Shown: piece after piece, positions 49,322 to 62,365 of the stretch
How the letters are laid out: each line of letters starts with the position of its first letter
Numbering within the stretch: position 1 is the first letter of the stretch
From: Meghimatium bilineatum
Taxonomy: Eukaryota; Mollusca; Gastropoda; Stylommatophora; Philomycidae
Length of the DNA: 64,000 bases
Assembly (NCBI GenBank): GCA_034231615.1
Contig: CM067315.1
Coordinates: 17,277,513-17,341,512 of the forward strand
Direction: 5' to 3'
Made by a program: the position numbers and the translations under genes
Notes under the pieces: generated by a model
What the model was told of the DNA's origin: nothing
Databases searched by the model: none
The model's input: the letters and a program-made list of their open reading frames with translations, nothing else

Positions 49322-52300
49322 GACGTCTTAAGCTGCAATACATCAAATTAGTGTATAAATTGCCAGGATATACAGAGTTCTGTTGTAGAAAGCTGCAGTA
49401 CACTCAATTTGTGAGTAATATGCCAGAATACAACGAGTTCTAACGTAGTAAGCTACAATACACCAAATTCTTGTGCAGATTACAATTTCTGGTGTAGTAA
49501 GCTGCAATACAACGAAATCACGTGTAATAGACCAGAATACACTCAATTCTAGTGTAGAAAGCTTCAGTACAATGGGTTTGTGAGTAATATGCTAGAATAA
49601 CATAGTTTTGGCGTACTAAACTGCAATAGACCCAATTCGTGCGTTATACGACAATTCTGAAGTAGTAAGCTACAATACACCAAAGTAGTGTGTCCAGAAT
49701 ACAATTTCTGTTCTAGTAAGCTGCAGTACACTCAATTTGTTAGATATGCCAGAATACAACGAGATCTGACATACTAAACAGCAAGAGACCTAATTTGTGT
49801 ATAGTACGCCAGTTTTCTGACGTCTTAAGCTGCAATACATCATATTAGTGTGTAAATTGCCAGGATATACAGAGTTCTGTTGTAGAAAGCTGCAGTACAC
49901 TCAATATGTGAGTAATATGCCAGAATACAACGAGTTCTAACGTAGTAAGCTACAATACACCAAATTCGTGTGCAGATTACAATTTCTGGTGTAGTAAGCT
50001 GCAATACAACGAAATCACGTGTAATAGACCAGAATACACTCAATTCTAGTGTAGAAAGCTTCAGTACAATGGGTTTGTGAGTAATATGCTAGAATAACAG
50101 AGTTTTGGCGTACTAAACTGCAATAGACCCAATTCGTGCGTTATACGACAATTCTGAAGTAGTAAGCTACAATACACCAAAGTCGTGTGTCCAGAATACA
50201 ATTTCTGTTCTAGTAAGCTGCAGTACACTCAATTTGTTAGATATGCCAGAATACAACGAGATCTGACATACTAAACAGCAAGAGACCTAATTTGTGTGTA
50301 GTACGCCAGTTTTCTGACGTCTTAAGCTGCAATACATCATATTATTGTGTAAATTGCCAGGATATACAGAGTTCTGTTGTAGAAAGCTGCAGTACACTCA
50401 ATTTGTGAGTAATATGCCAGAATACAACGAGTTCTAACGTAGTAAGCTACAATACACCAAATTCGTGTGCAGATTACAATTTCTGGTGTAGTAAGCTGCA
50501 ATACAACGAAATCACGTGTAATAGACCAGAATACACTCAATTCTAGTGTAGAAAGCTTCAGTACAATGGGTTTGTGAGTAATATGCTAGAATAACATAGT
50601 TTTGGCGTACTAAACTGCAATAGACCCAATTCGTGCGTTATACGACAATTCTGAAGTAGTAAGCTACAATACACCAAAGTAGTGTGTCCAGAATACAATT
50701 TCTGTTCTAGTAAGCTGCAGTACACTCAATTTGTTAGATATGCCAGAATACAACGAGATCTGACATACTAAACAGCAAGAGACCTAATTTGTGTATAGTA
50801 CGCCAGTTTTCTGACGTCTTAAGCTGCAATACATCATATTAGTGTGTAAATTGCCAGGATATACAGAGTTCTGTTGTAGAAAGCTGCAGTACACTCAATA
50901 TGTGAGTAATATGCCAGAATACAACGAGTTCTAACGTAGTAAGCTACAATACACCAAATTCGTGTGCAGATTACAATTTCTGGTGTAGTAAGCTGCAATA
51001 CAACGAAATCACGTGTAATAGACCAGAATACACTCAATTCTAGTGTAGAAAGCTTCAGTACAATGGGTTTGTGAGTAATATGCTAGAATAACAGAGTTTT
51101 GGCGTACTAAACTGCAATAGACCCAATTCGTGCGTTATACGACAATTCTGAAGTAGTAAGCTACAATACACCAAATTCGTGTGTCCAGAATACAATTTCA
51201 GTTCTAGTAAGCTGCAGTACACTCAATTTGTTAGATATGCCAGAATACGAGATCTGACATACTAAACAGCAAGAGACCTAATTTGTGTGTAGTACGCCAG
51301 CCAGTTTTCTGACGTCTTAAGCTGCAATACATCAAATTAGTGTGTAAATTGCCAGGATATACAGAGTTCTGTTGTAGAAAGCTGCAGTACACTCAATTTG
51401 TGAGTAATATGCCAGAATACAACGAGTTCTAACGTAGTAAGCTACAATACACCAAATTCGTGTGCAGATTACAATTTCTGGTGTAGTAAGCTGCAATACA
51501 ACGAAATCACGTGTAATAGACCAGAATACACTCAATTCTAGCGTAGAAAGCTTCAGTACAATGGGTTTGTGAGTAATATGCTAGAATAACAGAGTTTTGG
51601 CGTACTAAACTGCAATAGACCCAATTCGTGCGTTATACGACAATTCTGAAGTAGTAAGCTACAATACACCAAATTCGTGTGTCCAGAATACAATTTCTGT
51701 TCTAGTAAGCTGCAGTACACTCAATTTGTTAGATATGCCAGAATACAACGAGATCTGACATACTAAACAGCAAGAGACCTAATTTGTGTGTAGTACGCCA
51801 GTTTTCTGACGTCTTAAGCTGCAATACATCATATTAGTGTGTAAATTGCCAGGATATACAGAGTTCTGTTGTAGAAAGCTGCAGTACACTCAATTTGTGA
51901 GTAATATGCCAGAATACGAGTTCTAACGTAGTAAGCTACAATAAACCAAATTCGTGTGCAGATTACAATTTCTGGTGTAGTAAGCTGCAATACAACGAAA
52001 TCACGTGTAATAGACCAGAATACACTCAATTCTAGTGTAGAAAGCTTCAGTACAATGGGTGTGTGAGTAATATGCTAGAATAACAGAGTTTTGGCGTACT
52101 AAACTGCAATAGACCCAATTCGTGCGTAATACGACAATTCTGAAGTAGTAAGCTACAATACACCAAATTCGTGTGTCCAGAATACAATATCTGGTGTAGT
52201 AAGCTGAAATACAACGAAATCACGTGTAATATACCAGAATACACCCAATTCTAGTGTAGAAAGCTTCAGTACAATGGGTTTGTGAGTAATATGCCAGAAT

Positions 52301-55062
52301 ACAACGAGTTCAAACGTAGTAAGCTACAATACACCAAATTCGTGTGCAGAATACAATTTCTGGTGTAGTAAGCTGCAATACAACGAAATCACGTGTAATA
52401 GACCAGAATACACTCAATTCTAGTGTAGAAAGCTTCAGTACAATGGGTTTGTGAGTAATATGCTAGAATAACATAGTTTTGGCGTATTAAACTGCAATAG
52501 ACCCAATTCGTGCGTTATACGACAATTCTGAAGTAGTAAGCTACAATACACCAAAGTAGTGTGTCCAGAATACAATTTCTGTTCTAGTAAGCTGCAGTAC
52601 ACTCAATTTGTTAGATATGCCAGAATACAACGAGATCTGACATACTAAACAGCAAGAGACCTAATTTGTGTGTAGTACGCCAGTTTTCTGACGTCTTAAG
52701 CTGCAATACATCATATTAGTGTGTAAATTGCCAGGATATACAGAGTTCTGTTGTAGAAAGCTGCAGTACACTCAATTTGTGAGTAATATGCCAGAATACA
52801 ACGAGTTCTAACGTAGTAAGCTACAATACACCAAATTCGTGTGCAGATTACAATTTCTGGTGTAAACAGCTGCAATACAAAGAAATCACGTGTAATAGAC
52901 CAGAATACACTCAATTCTAGCGTAGAAAGCTTCAGTACAATAGATTTGTGAGTAATATGCTAGAATAACAGAGTTTTGGCGTACTAAACTGCAATAGACC
53001 CAATTCGTGCGTTATACGACAATTCTGAAGTAGTAAGCTACAATACACCAAATTCGTGTGTCCAGAATACAATTTCAGTTCTAGTAAGCTGCAGTACACT
53101 CAATTTGTTAGATATGCCAGAATACAACGAGATCTGACATACTAAACAGCAAGAGACCTAATTTGTGTGTAGTACGCCAGTTTTCTGACGTCTTAAGCTG
53201 CAATACATCAAATTAGTGTGTAAATTGCCAGGATATACAGAGTTCTGTTGTAGAAAGCTGCAGTACACTCAATTTGTGAGTAATATGCCAGAATACAACG
53301 AGTTCTAACGTAGTAAGCTACAATACACCAAATTCGTGCGCAGATTACAATTTCTGGTGTAGTAAGCTGTAAAACAACGAAATCACGTGTAATAGACCAG
53401 AATACACTCAATTCTAGTGTAGAAAGCTTCAGTACAATGGGTTTGTGAGTAATATGCTAGAATAACAGAGTTTTGGCGTACTAAACTGCAATAGACCCAA
53501 TTCGTGCGTTATACGACAATTCTGAAGTAGTAAGCTACAATACACCAAAGTCGTGTGTCCAGAATACAATTTCTGTTCTAGTAAGCTGCAGTACACTCAA
53601 TTTGTTAGATATGCCAGAATACAACGAGATCTGACATACTAAACAGCAAGAGACCTAATTTGTGTGTAGTACGCCAGTTTTCTGACGTCTTAAGCTGCAA
53701 TACATCATATTATTGTGTAAATTGCCAGGATATACAGAGTTCTGTTGTAGAAAGCTGCAGTACACTCAATTTGTGAGTAATATGCCAGAATACAACGAGT
53801 TCTAACGTAGTAAGCTACAATACACCAAATTCGTGTGCAGATTACAATTTCTGGTGTAGTAAGCTGCAATACAACGAAATCACGTGTAATAGACCAGAAT
53901 ACACTCAATTCTAGCGTAGAAAGCTTCAGTACAATGGGTTTGTGAGTAATATGCTAGAATAACAGAGTTTTGGCGTACTAAACTGCAATATACCCTATTC
54001 GTGTGTTATACGACAATTCTGAAGTAGTAAGCTACAATACACCAAATTCGTGTGTCCAGAATACAATTTCTGTTCTAGTAAGCTGCATTACACAATTTGT
54101 TAGTTATATGCCAGAATACGAGATCTGACATACTAAACAGCAAGAGACCTAATTTGTGTGTAGTACGCCAGTCTTCTGATGTCTTAAGTTGCAATACATC
54201 AAATTAGTGTGTAAATTCCCAAGATATACAGAGTTCTGTTGTAGAAAGCTGCAGTACACTCAATTTGTGAGTAATATGCCAGAATACAACGAGTTCAAAC
54301 GTAGTAAGCTACAATACACCAAATTCGTGTGCAGAATACAATTTCTGGTGTAGTAAGCTGCAATACAACGAAATCACGTGTAATAGACCAGAAAACACTC
54401 AATTCTAGTGTAGAAAGCTTCAGTACAATGGGTTTGTGAGTAATATGCTAGAATAACATAGTTTTGGCGTACTAAACTGCAATAGACCCAATTCGTGCGT
54501 AATACGACAATTCTGAAGTAGTAAGCTACAATACACCAAAGTAGTGTGTCCAGAATACAATATCTGGTGTAGTAAGCTGAAATACAACGAAATCACGTGT
54601 AATAGACCAGAATACACTCAATTCTAGTGTAGAAAGCTTCAGTACAATGGGTTTCTGAGTAATATGCCAGAATACAACGAGTTCAAACGTAGTAAGCTAC
54701 AATACACCAAATTCGTGTGCAGATTACAATTTCTGGTGTAGTAAGCTGCAATACAACGAAATCACGTGTAATAGACCAGAATACACTCAATTCTAGCGTA
54801 GAATGCTTCAGTACAATGGGTTTGTGAGTAATATGCTAGAATAACAGAGTTTTGGCGTACTAAACTGCAATAGACCCAATTCGTGCGTTATACGACAATT
54901 CTGAAGTAGTAAGCTACAATACACCAAATTCGTGTGTCCAGAATACAATTTCTGTTCTAGTAAGCTGCAGTACACAATTTGTTAGTTATATGCCAGAATA
55001 CAACGAGATCTGACATACTAAACAGCAAGAGACCTAATTTGTGTGTAGTACGCCAGTTTTCT
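49322..55062. repeat. Macro higher-order repeat, copy 3 (5741 bp)
   Basis: Unit starts: 49322, 49819, 50316, 50813 (498), 51311, 51808 (882), 52690, 53187, 53684 (494) and 54178 (885). It is matched by copy 1 at a shift of 10,600 bp from 49819 onward, including GTATTAAAC near 52493 (partner 41893). The exception is a patch inside the 54178 unit. Confidence 0.91.
54290..54545. repeat. Patch of foreign variants inside an 885-bp unit (conversion-like)
   Basis: The partner unit at 43578 has CGAGTTCT, GTAGCAAGC, GCAGATTAC, GAATACACTC, AACAGAG and CAAATTCGTG here. This stretch instead has CGAGTTCA, GTAGTAAGC, GCAGAATAC, GAAAACACTC, AACATAG and CAAAGTAGTG, with overall unit length unchanged at 885 bp. 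The same combination is found in the right half of the 24925 unit (about 25205-25460) and mostly in the 56049 and 58682 units. Both flanks match the 43578 unit. Nonreciprocal transfer is the simplest reading; a double exchange would look the same. Confidence 0.72.
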
Positions 55063-57695
55063 GACGTCTTAAGCTGCAATACATCAAATTAGTGTATAAA
55101 TTGCCAGGATATACAGAGTTCTGTTGTAGAAAGCTGCAGTACACTCAATTTGTGAGTAATATGCCAGAATACAACGAGTTCTAACGTAGTAAGCTACAAT
55201 ACACCAAATTCGTGTGCAGATTACAATTTCTGGTGTAGTAAGCTGCAATACAACGAAATCACGTGTAATAGACCAGAATACACTCAATTCTAGCGTAGAA
55301 TGCTTCAGTACAATGGGTTTGTGAGTAATATGCTAGAATAACAGAGTTTTGGCGTACTAAACTGCAATAGACCCAATTCGTGCGTTATACGACAATTCTG
55401 AAGTAATAAGCTACAATACACCAAAGTCGTGTGTCCAGAATACAATTTCTGTTCTAGTAGGCTGCAGTACACTCAATTTGTTAGATATGCCAGAATACAA
55501 AGAGATCTGACATACTAAACAGCAAGAGACCTAATTTGTGTGTAGTACGCCAGTTTTCTGACGTCTTAAGCTGCAATACATCAAATTAGTGTATAAATTG
55601 CCAGGATATACAGAGTTCTGTTGTAGAAAGCTGCAGTACACTCAATTTGTGAGTAATATGCCAGAATACAACGTAGTAAGCTACAATACACCAAATTCGT
55701 GTGTCCAGAATACAATTTCTGGTGTAGTAAGCTGCAATACAACTAAATCACGTGTAATAGACCAGAATACACTCAATTCTAGTGTAGAAAGCTTCAGTAC
55801 AATGGGTTTGTGAGTAATATGCTAGAATAACAGAGTTTTGGCGTACTAAACTGCAATAGACCCAATTCGTGCGTTATACGACAATTCTGAAGTAGTAAGC
55901 TACAATACACCAAAGTCGTGTGTCCAGAATACAATTTCTGTTCTAGTAAGCTGCAGTACACTCAATTTGTTAGATATGCCAGAATACAACGAGATCTGAC
56001 ATACTAAACAGCAAGAGACCTAATTTGTGTGTAGTACGCCAGTTTTCTGACGTCTTAAGCTGCAATACATCATATTAGTGTGTAAATTGCCAGGATATAC
56101 AGAGTTCTGTTGTAGAAAGCTGCAGTACACTAAATTTGTGAGTAATATGCCAGAATACGAGTTCTAACGTAGTAAGCTACAATAAACCAAATTCGTGTGC
56201 AGAATACAATTTCTGGTGTAGTAAGCTGAAATACAACGAAATCACGTGTAATAGACCAGAATACACTCAATTCTAGTGTAGAAAGCTTCAGTACAATGGG
56301 TTTGTGAGTAATATGCCAGAATACAACGAGTTCAAACGTAGTAAGCTACAATACACCAAATTCGTGTGCAGAATACAATTTCTGGTGTAGTAAGCTGCAA
56401 TACAACGAAATCACGTGTAATAGACCAGAAAACACTCAATTCTAGTGTAGAAAGCTTCAGTACAATGGGTTTGTGAGTAATATGCTAGAATAACATAGTT
56501 TTGGCGTACTAAACTGCAATAGACCCAATTCGTGCGTAATACGACAATTCTGAAGTAGTAAGCTACAATACACCAAATTCGTGTGTCCAGAATACAATTT
56601 CTGTTCTAGTAAGCTGCAGTACACTCAATTTGTTAGATATGCCAGAATACAACGAGATCTGACATACTAAACAGCAAGAGACCTAATTTGTGTGTAGTAC
56701 GCCAGTTTTCTGACGTCTTAAGCTGCAATACATCATATTAGTGTGTAAATTGCCAGGATATACAGAGTTCTGTTGTAGAAAGCTGCAGTACACTCAATTT
56801 GTGAGTAATATGCCAGAATACAACGAGTTCTAACGTAGTAAGCTACAATACACCAAATTCGTGTGCAGATTACAATTTCTGGTGTAGTAAGCTGCAATAC
56901 AACGAAATCACGTGTAATAGACCAGAATACACTCAATTCTAGTGTAGAAAGCTTCAGTACAATGGGTGTGTGAGTAATATGCTAGAATAACAGAGTTTTG
57001 GCGTACTAAACTGCAATAGACCCAATTCGTGCGTTATACGACAATTCTGAAGTAGTAAGCTACAATACACCAAATTCGTGTGTCCAGAATACAATTTCAG
57101 TTCTAGTAAGCTGCAGTACACTCAATTTGTTAGATATGCCAGAATACAACGAGATCTGACATACTAAACAGCAAGAGACCTAATTTGTGTGTAGTACGCC
57201 AGTTTTCTGACGTCTTAAGCTGCAATACATCAAATTAGTGTATAAATTGCCAGGATATACAGAGTTCTGTTGTAGAAAGCTGCAGTACACTCAATTTGTG
57301 AGTAATATGCCAGAATACAACGTAGTAAGCTACAATACACCAAATTCGTGTGCAGATTACAATTTCTGGTGTAGTAAGCTGCAATACAACGAAATCACGT
57401 GTAATAGACCAGAATACACTCAATTCTAGCGTAGAATGCTTCAGTACAATGGGTTTGTGAGTAATATGCTAGAATAACAGAGTTTTGGCGTACTAAACTG
57501 CAATAGACCCAATTCGTGCGTTATACGACAATTCTGAAGTAGTAAGCTACAATACACCAAATTCGTGTGTCCAGAATACAATTTCTGTTCTAGTAAGCTG
57601 CAGTACACAATTTGTTAGTTATATGCCAGAATACAACGAGATCTGACATACTAAACAGCAAGAGACCTAATTTGTGTGTAGTACGCCAGTTTTCT
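55063..57695. repeat. 2633-bp higher-order repeat, copy 1
   Basis: Unit starts: 55063 (497), 55560 (489), 56049 (663), 56712 (497) and 57209 (487). Markers are GAAGTAATAAGC near 55402, CAAAGAGATCT near 55498 and the 10-bp G/H deletion near 55670 and 57320. In the 489-bp units H also has the C-type TGTCCAGAATAC, adding 2 bp. Confidence 0.92.
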
Positions 57696-60328
57696 GACGT
57701 CTTAAGCTGCAATACATCAAATTAGTGTATAAATTGCCAGGATATACAGAGTTCTGTTGTAGAAAGCTGCAGTACACTCAATTTGTGAGTAATATGCCAG
57801 AATACAACGAGTTCTAACGTAGTAAGCTACAATACACCAAATTCGTGTGCAGATTACAATTTCTGGTGTAGTAAGCTGCAATACAACGAAATCACGTGTA
57901 ATAGACCAGAATACACTCAATTCTAGCGTAGAATGCTTCAGTACAATGGGTTTGTGAGTAATATGCTAGAATAACAGAGTTTTGGCGTACTAAACTGCAA
58001 TAGACCCAATTCGTGCGTTATACGACAATTCTGAAGTAATAAGCTACAATACACCAAAGTCGTGTGTCCAGAATACAATTTCTGTTCTAGTAGGCTGCAG
58101 TACACTCAATTTGTTAGATATGCCAGAATACAAAGAGATCTGACATACTAAACAGCAAGAGACCTAATTTGTGTGTAGTACGCCAGTTTTCTGACGTCTT
58201 AAGCTGCAATACATCAAATTAGTGTATAAATTGCCAGGATATACAGAGTTCTGTTGTAGAAAGCTGCAGTACACTCAATTTGTGAGTAATATGCCAGAAT
58301 ACAACGTAGTAAGCTACAATACACCAAATTCGTGTGTCCAGAATACAATTTCTGGTGTAGTAAGCTGCAATACAACTAAATCACGTGTAATAGACCAGAA
58401 TACACTCAATTCTAGTGTAGAAAGCTTCAGTACAATGGGTTTGTGAGTAATATGCTAGAATAACAGAGTTTTGGCGTACTAAACTGCAATAGACCCAATT
58501 CGTGCGTTATACGACAATTCTGAAGTAGTAAGCTACAATACACCAAAGTCGTGTGTCCAGAATACAATTTCTGTTCTAGTAAGCTGCAGTACACTCAATT
58601 TGTTAGATATGCCAGAATACAACGAGATCTGACATACTAAACAGCAAGAGACCTAATTTGTGTGTAGTACGCCAGTTTTCTGACGTCTTAAGCTGCAATA
58701 CATCATATTAGTGTGTAAATTGCCAGGATATACAGAGTTCTGTTGTAGAAAGCTGCAGTACACTAAATTTGTGAGTAATATGCCAGAATACGAGTTCTAA
58801 CGTAGTAAGCTACAATAAACCAAATTCGTGTGCAGAATACAATTTCTGGTGTAGTAAGCTGAAATACAACGAAATCACGTGTAATAGACCAGAATACACT
58901 CAATTCTAGTGTAGAAAGCTTCAGTACAATGGGTTTGTGAGTAATATGCCAGAATACAACGAGTTCAAACGTAGTAAGCTACAATACACCAAATTCGTGT
59001 GCAGAATACAATTTCTGGTGTAGTAAGCTGCAATACAACGAAATCACGTGTAATAGACCAGAAAACACTCAATTCTAGTGTAGAAAGCTTCAGTACAATG
59101 GGTTTGTGAGTAATATGCTAGAATAACATAGTTTTGGCGTACTAAACTGCAATAGACCCAATTCGTGCGTAATACGACAATTCTGAAGTAGTAAGCTACA
59201 ATACACCAAATTCGTGTGTCCAGAATACAATTTCTGTTCTAGTAAGCTGCAGTACACTCAATTTGTTAGATATGCCAGAATACAACGAGATCTGACATAC
59301 TAAACAGCAAGAGACCTAATTTGTGTGTAGTACGCCAGTTTTCTGACGTCTTAAGCTGCAATACATCATATTAGTGTGTAAATTGCCAGGATATACAGAG
59401 TTCTGTTGTAGAAAGCTGCAGTACACTCAATTTGTGAGTAATATGCCAGAATACAACGAGTTCTAACGTAGTAAGCTACAATACACCAAATTCGTGTGCA
59501 GATTACAATTTCTGGTGTAGTAAGCTGCAATACAACGAAATCACGTGTAATAGACCAGAATACACTCAATTCTAGTGTAGAAAGCTTCAGTACAATGGGT
59601 GTGTGAGTAATATGCTAGAATAACAGAGTTTTGGCGTACTAAACTGCAATAGACCCAATTCGTGCGTTATACGACAATTCTGAAGTAGTAAGCTACAATA
59701 CACCAAATTCGTGTGTCCAGAATACAATTTCAGTTCTAGTAAGCTGCAGTACACTCAATTTGTTAGATATGCCAGAATACAACGAGATCTGACATACTAA
59801 ACAGCAAGAGACCTAATTTGTGTGTAGTACGCCAGTTTTCTGACGTCTTAAGCTGCAATACATCAAATTAGTGTATAAATTGCCAGGATATACAGAGTTC
59901 TGTTGTAGAAAGCTGCAGTACACTCAATTTGTGAGTAATATGCCAGAATACAACGTAGTAAGCTACAATACACCAAATTCGTGTGCAGATTACAATTTCT
60001 GGTGTAGTAAGCTGCAATACAACGAAATCACGTGTAATAGACCAGAATACACTCAATTCTAGCGTAGAATGCTTCAGTACAATGGGTTTGTGAGTAATAT
60101 GCTAGAATAACAGAGTTTTGGCGTACTAAACTGCAATAGACCCAATTCGTGCGTTATACGACAATTCTGAAGTAGTAAGCTACAATACACCAAATTCGTG
60201 TGTCCAGAATACAATTTCTGTTCTAGTAAGCTGCAGTACACAATTTGTTAGTTATATGCCAGAATACAACGAGATCTGACATACTAAACAGCAAGAGACC
60301 TAATTTGTGTGTAGTACGCCAGTTTTCT
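57696..60328. repeat. 2633-bp higher-order repeat, copy 2
   Basis: Unit starts: 57696 (497), 58193 (489), 58682 (663), 59345 (497) and 59842 (487). GAAGTAATAAGC (near 58035) and CAAAGAGATCT (near 58131) are shared with copy 1 and absent from copy 3. I saw no clear difference from copy 1 on reading, so this is among the most recent duplications in the window. Confidence 0.92.
58222..58446 (+). other. Plus-strand open frame created by a 10-bp deletion, judged non-coding
   Basis: A 74-codon frame appears in the 489-bp units (also 55589-55813, 60855-61079 and 62892-63116), because a 10-bp deletion at the G/H joint removes a stop and shifts frame. A related 63-codon frame occurs at 23753, 57238 and 59871. 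Its first 30 residues show the same 10-residue periodicity as the minus-strand frame. There is no sign of coding selection; the frame is a consequence of the deletion. Confidence 0.8.
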
Positions 60329-62365
60329 GACGTCTTAAGCTGCAATACATCAAATTAGTGTATAAATTGCCAGGATATACAGAGTTCTGTTGTAGAAAGC
60401 TGCAGTACACTCAATTTGTGAGTAATATGCCAGAATACAACGAGTTCTAACGTAGTAAGCTACAATACACCAAATTCGTGTGCAGATTACAATTTCTGGT
60501 GTAGTAAGCTGCAATACAACGAAATCACGTGTAATAGACCAGAATACACTCAATTCTAGCGTAGAATGCTTCAGTACAATGGGTTTGTGAGTAATATGCT
60601 AGAATAACAGAGTTTTGGCGTACTAAACTGCAATAGACCCAATTCGTGCGTTATACGACAATTCTGAAGTAGTAAGCTACAATACACCAAAGTCATGTGT
60701 CCAGAATACAATTTCTGTTCTAGTAGGCTGCAGTACACTCAATTTGTTAGATATGCCAGAATACAACGAGATCTGACATACTAAACAGCAAGAGACCTAA
60801 TTTGTGTGTAGTACGCCAGTTTTCTGACGTCTTAAGCTGCAATACATCAAATTAGTGTATAAATTGCCAGGATATACAGAGTTCTGTTGTAGAAAGCTGC
60901 AGTACACTCAATTTGTGAGTAATATGCCAGAATACAACGTAGTAAGCTACAATACACCAAATTCGTGTGTCCAGAATACAATTTCTGGTGTAGTAAGCTG
61001 CAATACAACTAAATCACGTGTAATAGACCAGAATACACTCAATTCTAGTGTAGAAAGCTTCAGTACAATGGGTTTGTGAGTAATATGCTAGAATAACAGA
61101 GTTTTGGCGTACTAAACTGCAATAGACCCAATTCGTGCGTTATACGACAATTCTGAAGTAGTAAGCTACAATACACCAAAGTCGTGTGTCCAGAATACAA
61201 TTTCTGTTCTAGTAAGCTGCAGTACACTCAATTTGTTAGATATGCCAGAATACAACGAGATCTGACATACTAAACAGCAAGAGACCTAATTTGTGTGTAG
61301 TACGCCAGTTTTCTGACGTCTTAAGCTGCAATACATCATATTAGTGTGTAAATTGCCAGGATATACAGAGTTCTGTTGTAGAAAGCTGCAGTACACTAAA
61401 TTTGTGAGTAATATGCCAGAATACGAGTTCTAACGTAGTAAGCTACAATAAACCAAATTCGTGTGCAGAATACAATTTCTGGTGTAGTAAGCTGAAATAC
61501 AACGAAATCACGTGTAATAGACCAGAATACACTCAATTCTAGTGTAGAAAGCTTCAGTACAATGGGTTTGTGAGTAATATGCCAGAATACAACGAGTTCA
61601 AACGTAGTAAGCTACAATACACCAAATTCGTGTGCAGAATACAATTTCTGGTGTAGTAAGCTGCAATACAACGAAATCACGTGTAATAGACCAGAAAACA
61701 CTCAATTCTAGTGTAGAAAGCTTCAGTACAATGGGTTTGTGAGTAATATGCTAGAATAACAGAGTTTTGGCGTACTAAACTGCAATAGACCCAATTCGTG
61801 CGTAATACGACAATTCTGAAGTAGTAAGCTACAATACACCAAATTCGTGTGTCCAGAATACAATATCTGGTGTAGTAAGCTGAAATACAACGAAATCACG
61901 TGTAATAGACCAGAATACACTCAATTCTAGTGTAGAAAGCTTCAGTACAATGGGTTTGTGAGTAATATGCCAGAATACAACGAGTTCAAACGTAGTAAGC
62001 TACAATACACCAAATTCGTGTGCAGATTACAATTTCTGGTGTAGTAAGCTGCAATACAACGAAATCACGTGTAATAGACCAGAATACACTCAATTCTAGC
62101 GTAGAATGCTTCAGTACAATGGGTTTGTGAGTAATATGCTAGAATAACAGAGTTTTGGCGTACTAAACTGCAATAGACCCAATTCGTGCGTTATACGACA
62201 ATTCTGAAGTAGTAAGCTACAATACACCAAATTCGTGTGTCCAGAATACAATTTCTGTTCTAGTAAGCTGCAGTACACAATTTGTTAGTTATATGCCAGA
62301 ATACAACGAGATCTGACATACTAAACAGCAAGAGACCTAATTTGTGTGTAGTACGCCAGTTTTCT
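60329..62365. repeat. 2633-bp repeat, rearranged copy (2037 bp) with a 1051-bp unit
   Basis: Unit starts: 60329 (497), 60826 (489) and 61315 (1051). The 1051-bp unit is a 663-type front joined to an 885-type back: F-G-H-I'-(A/G)-H-I-A-B-C-I'-(A/G)-H-I-A-B-C-D'-E. The joint lies in or near the first A, about 61705-61765, where GAAAACAC (663-type) is followed by AACAGAG rather than AACATAG. The 497- and 487-bp units that should follow are missing. CAAAGTCATGTG near 60690 is private. Confidence 0.87.
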
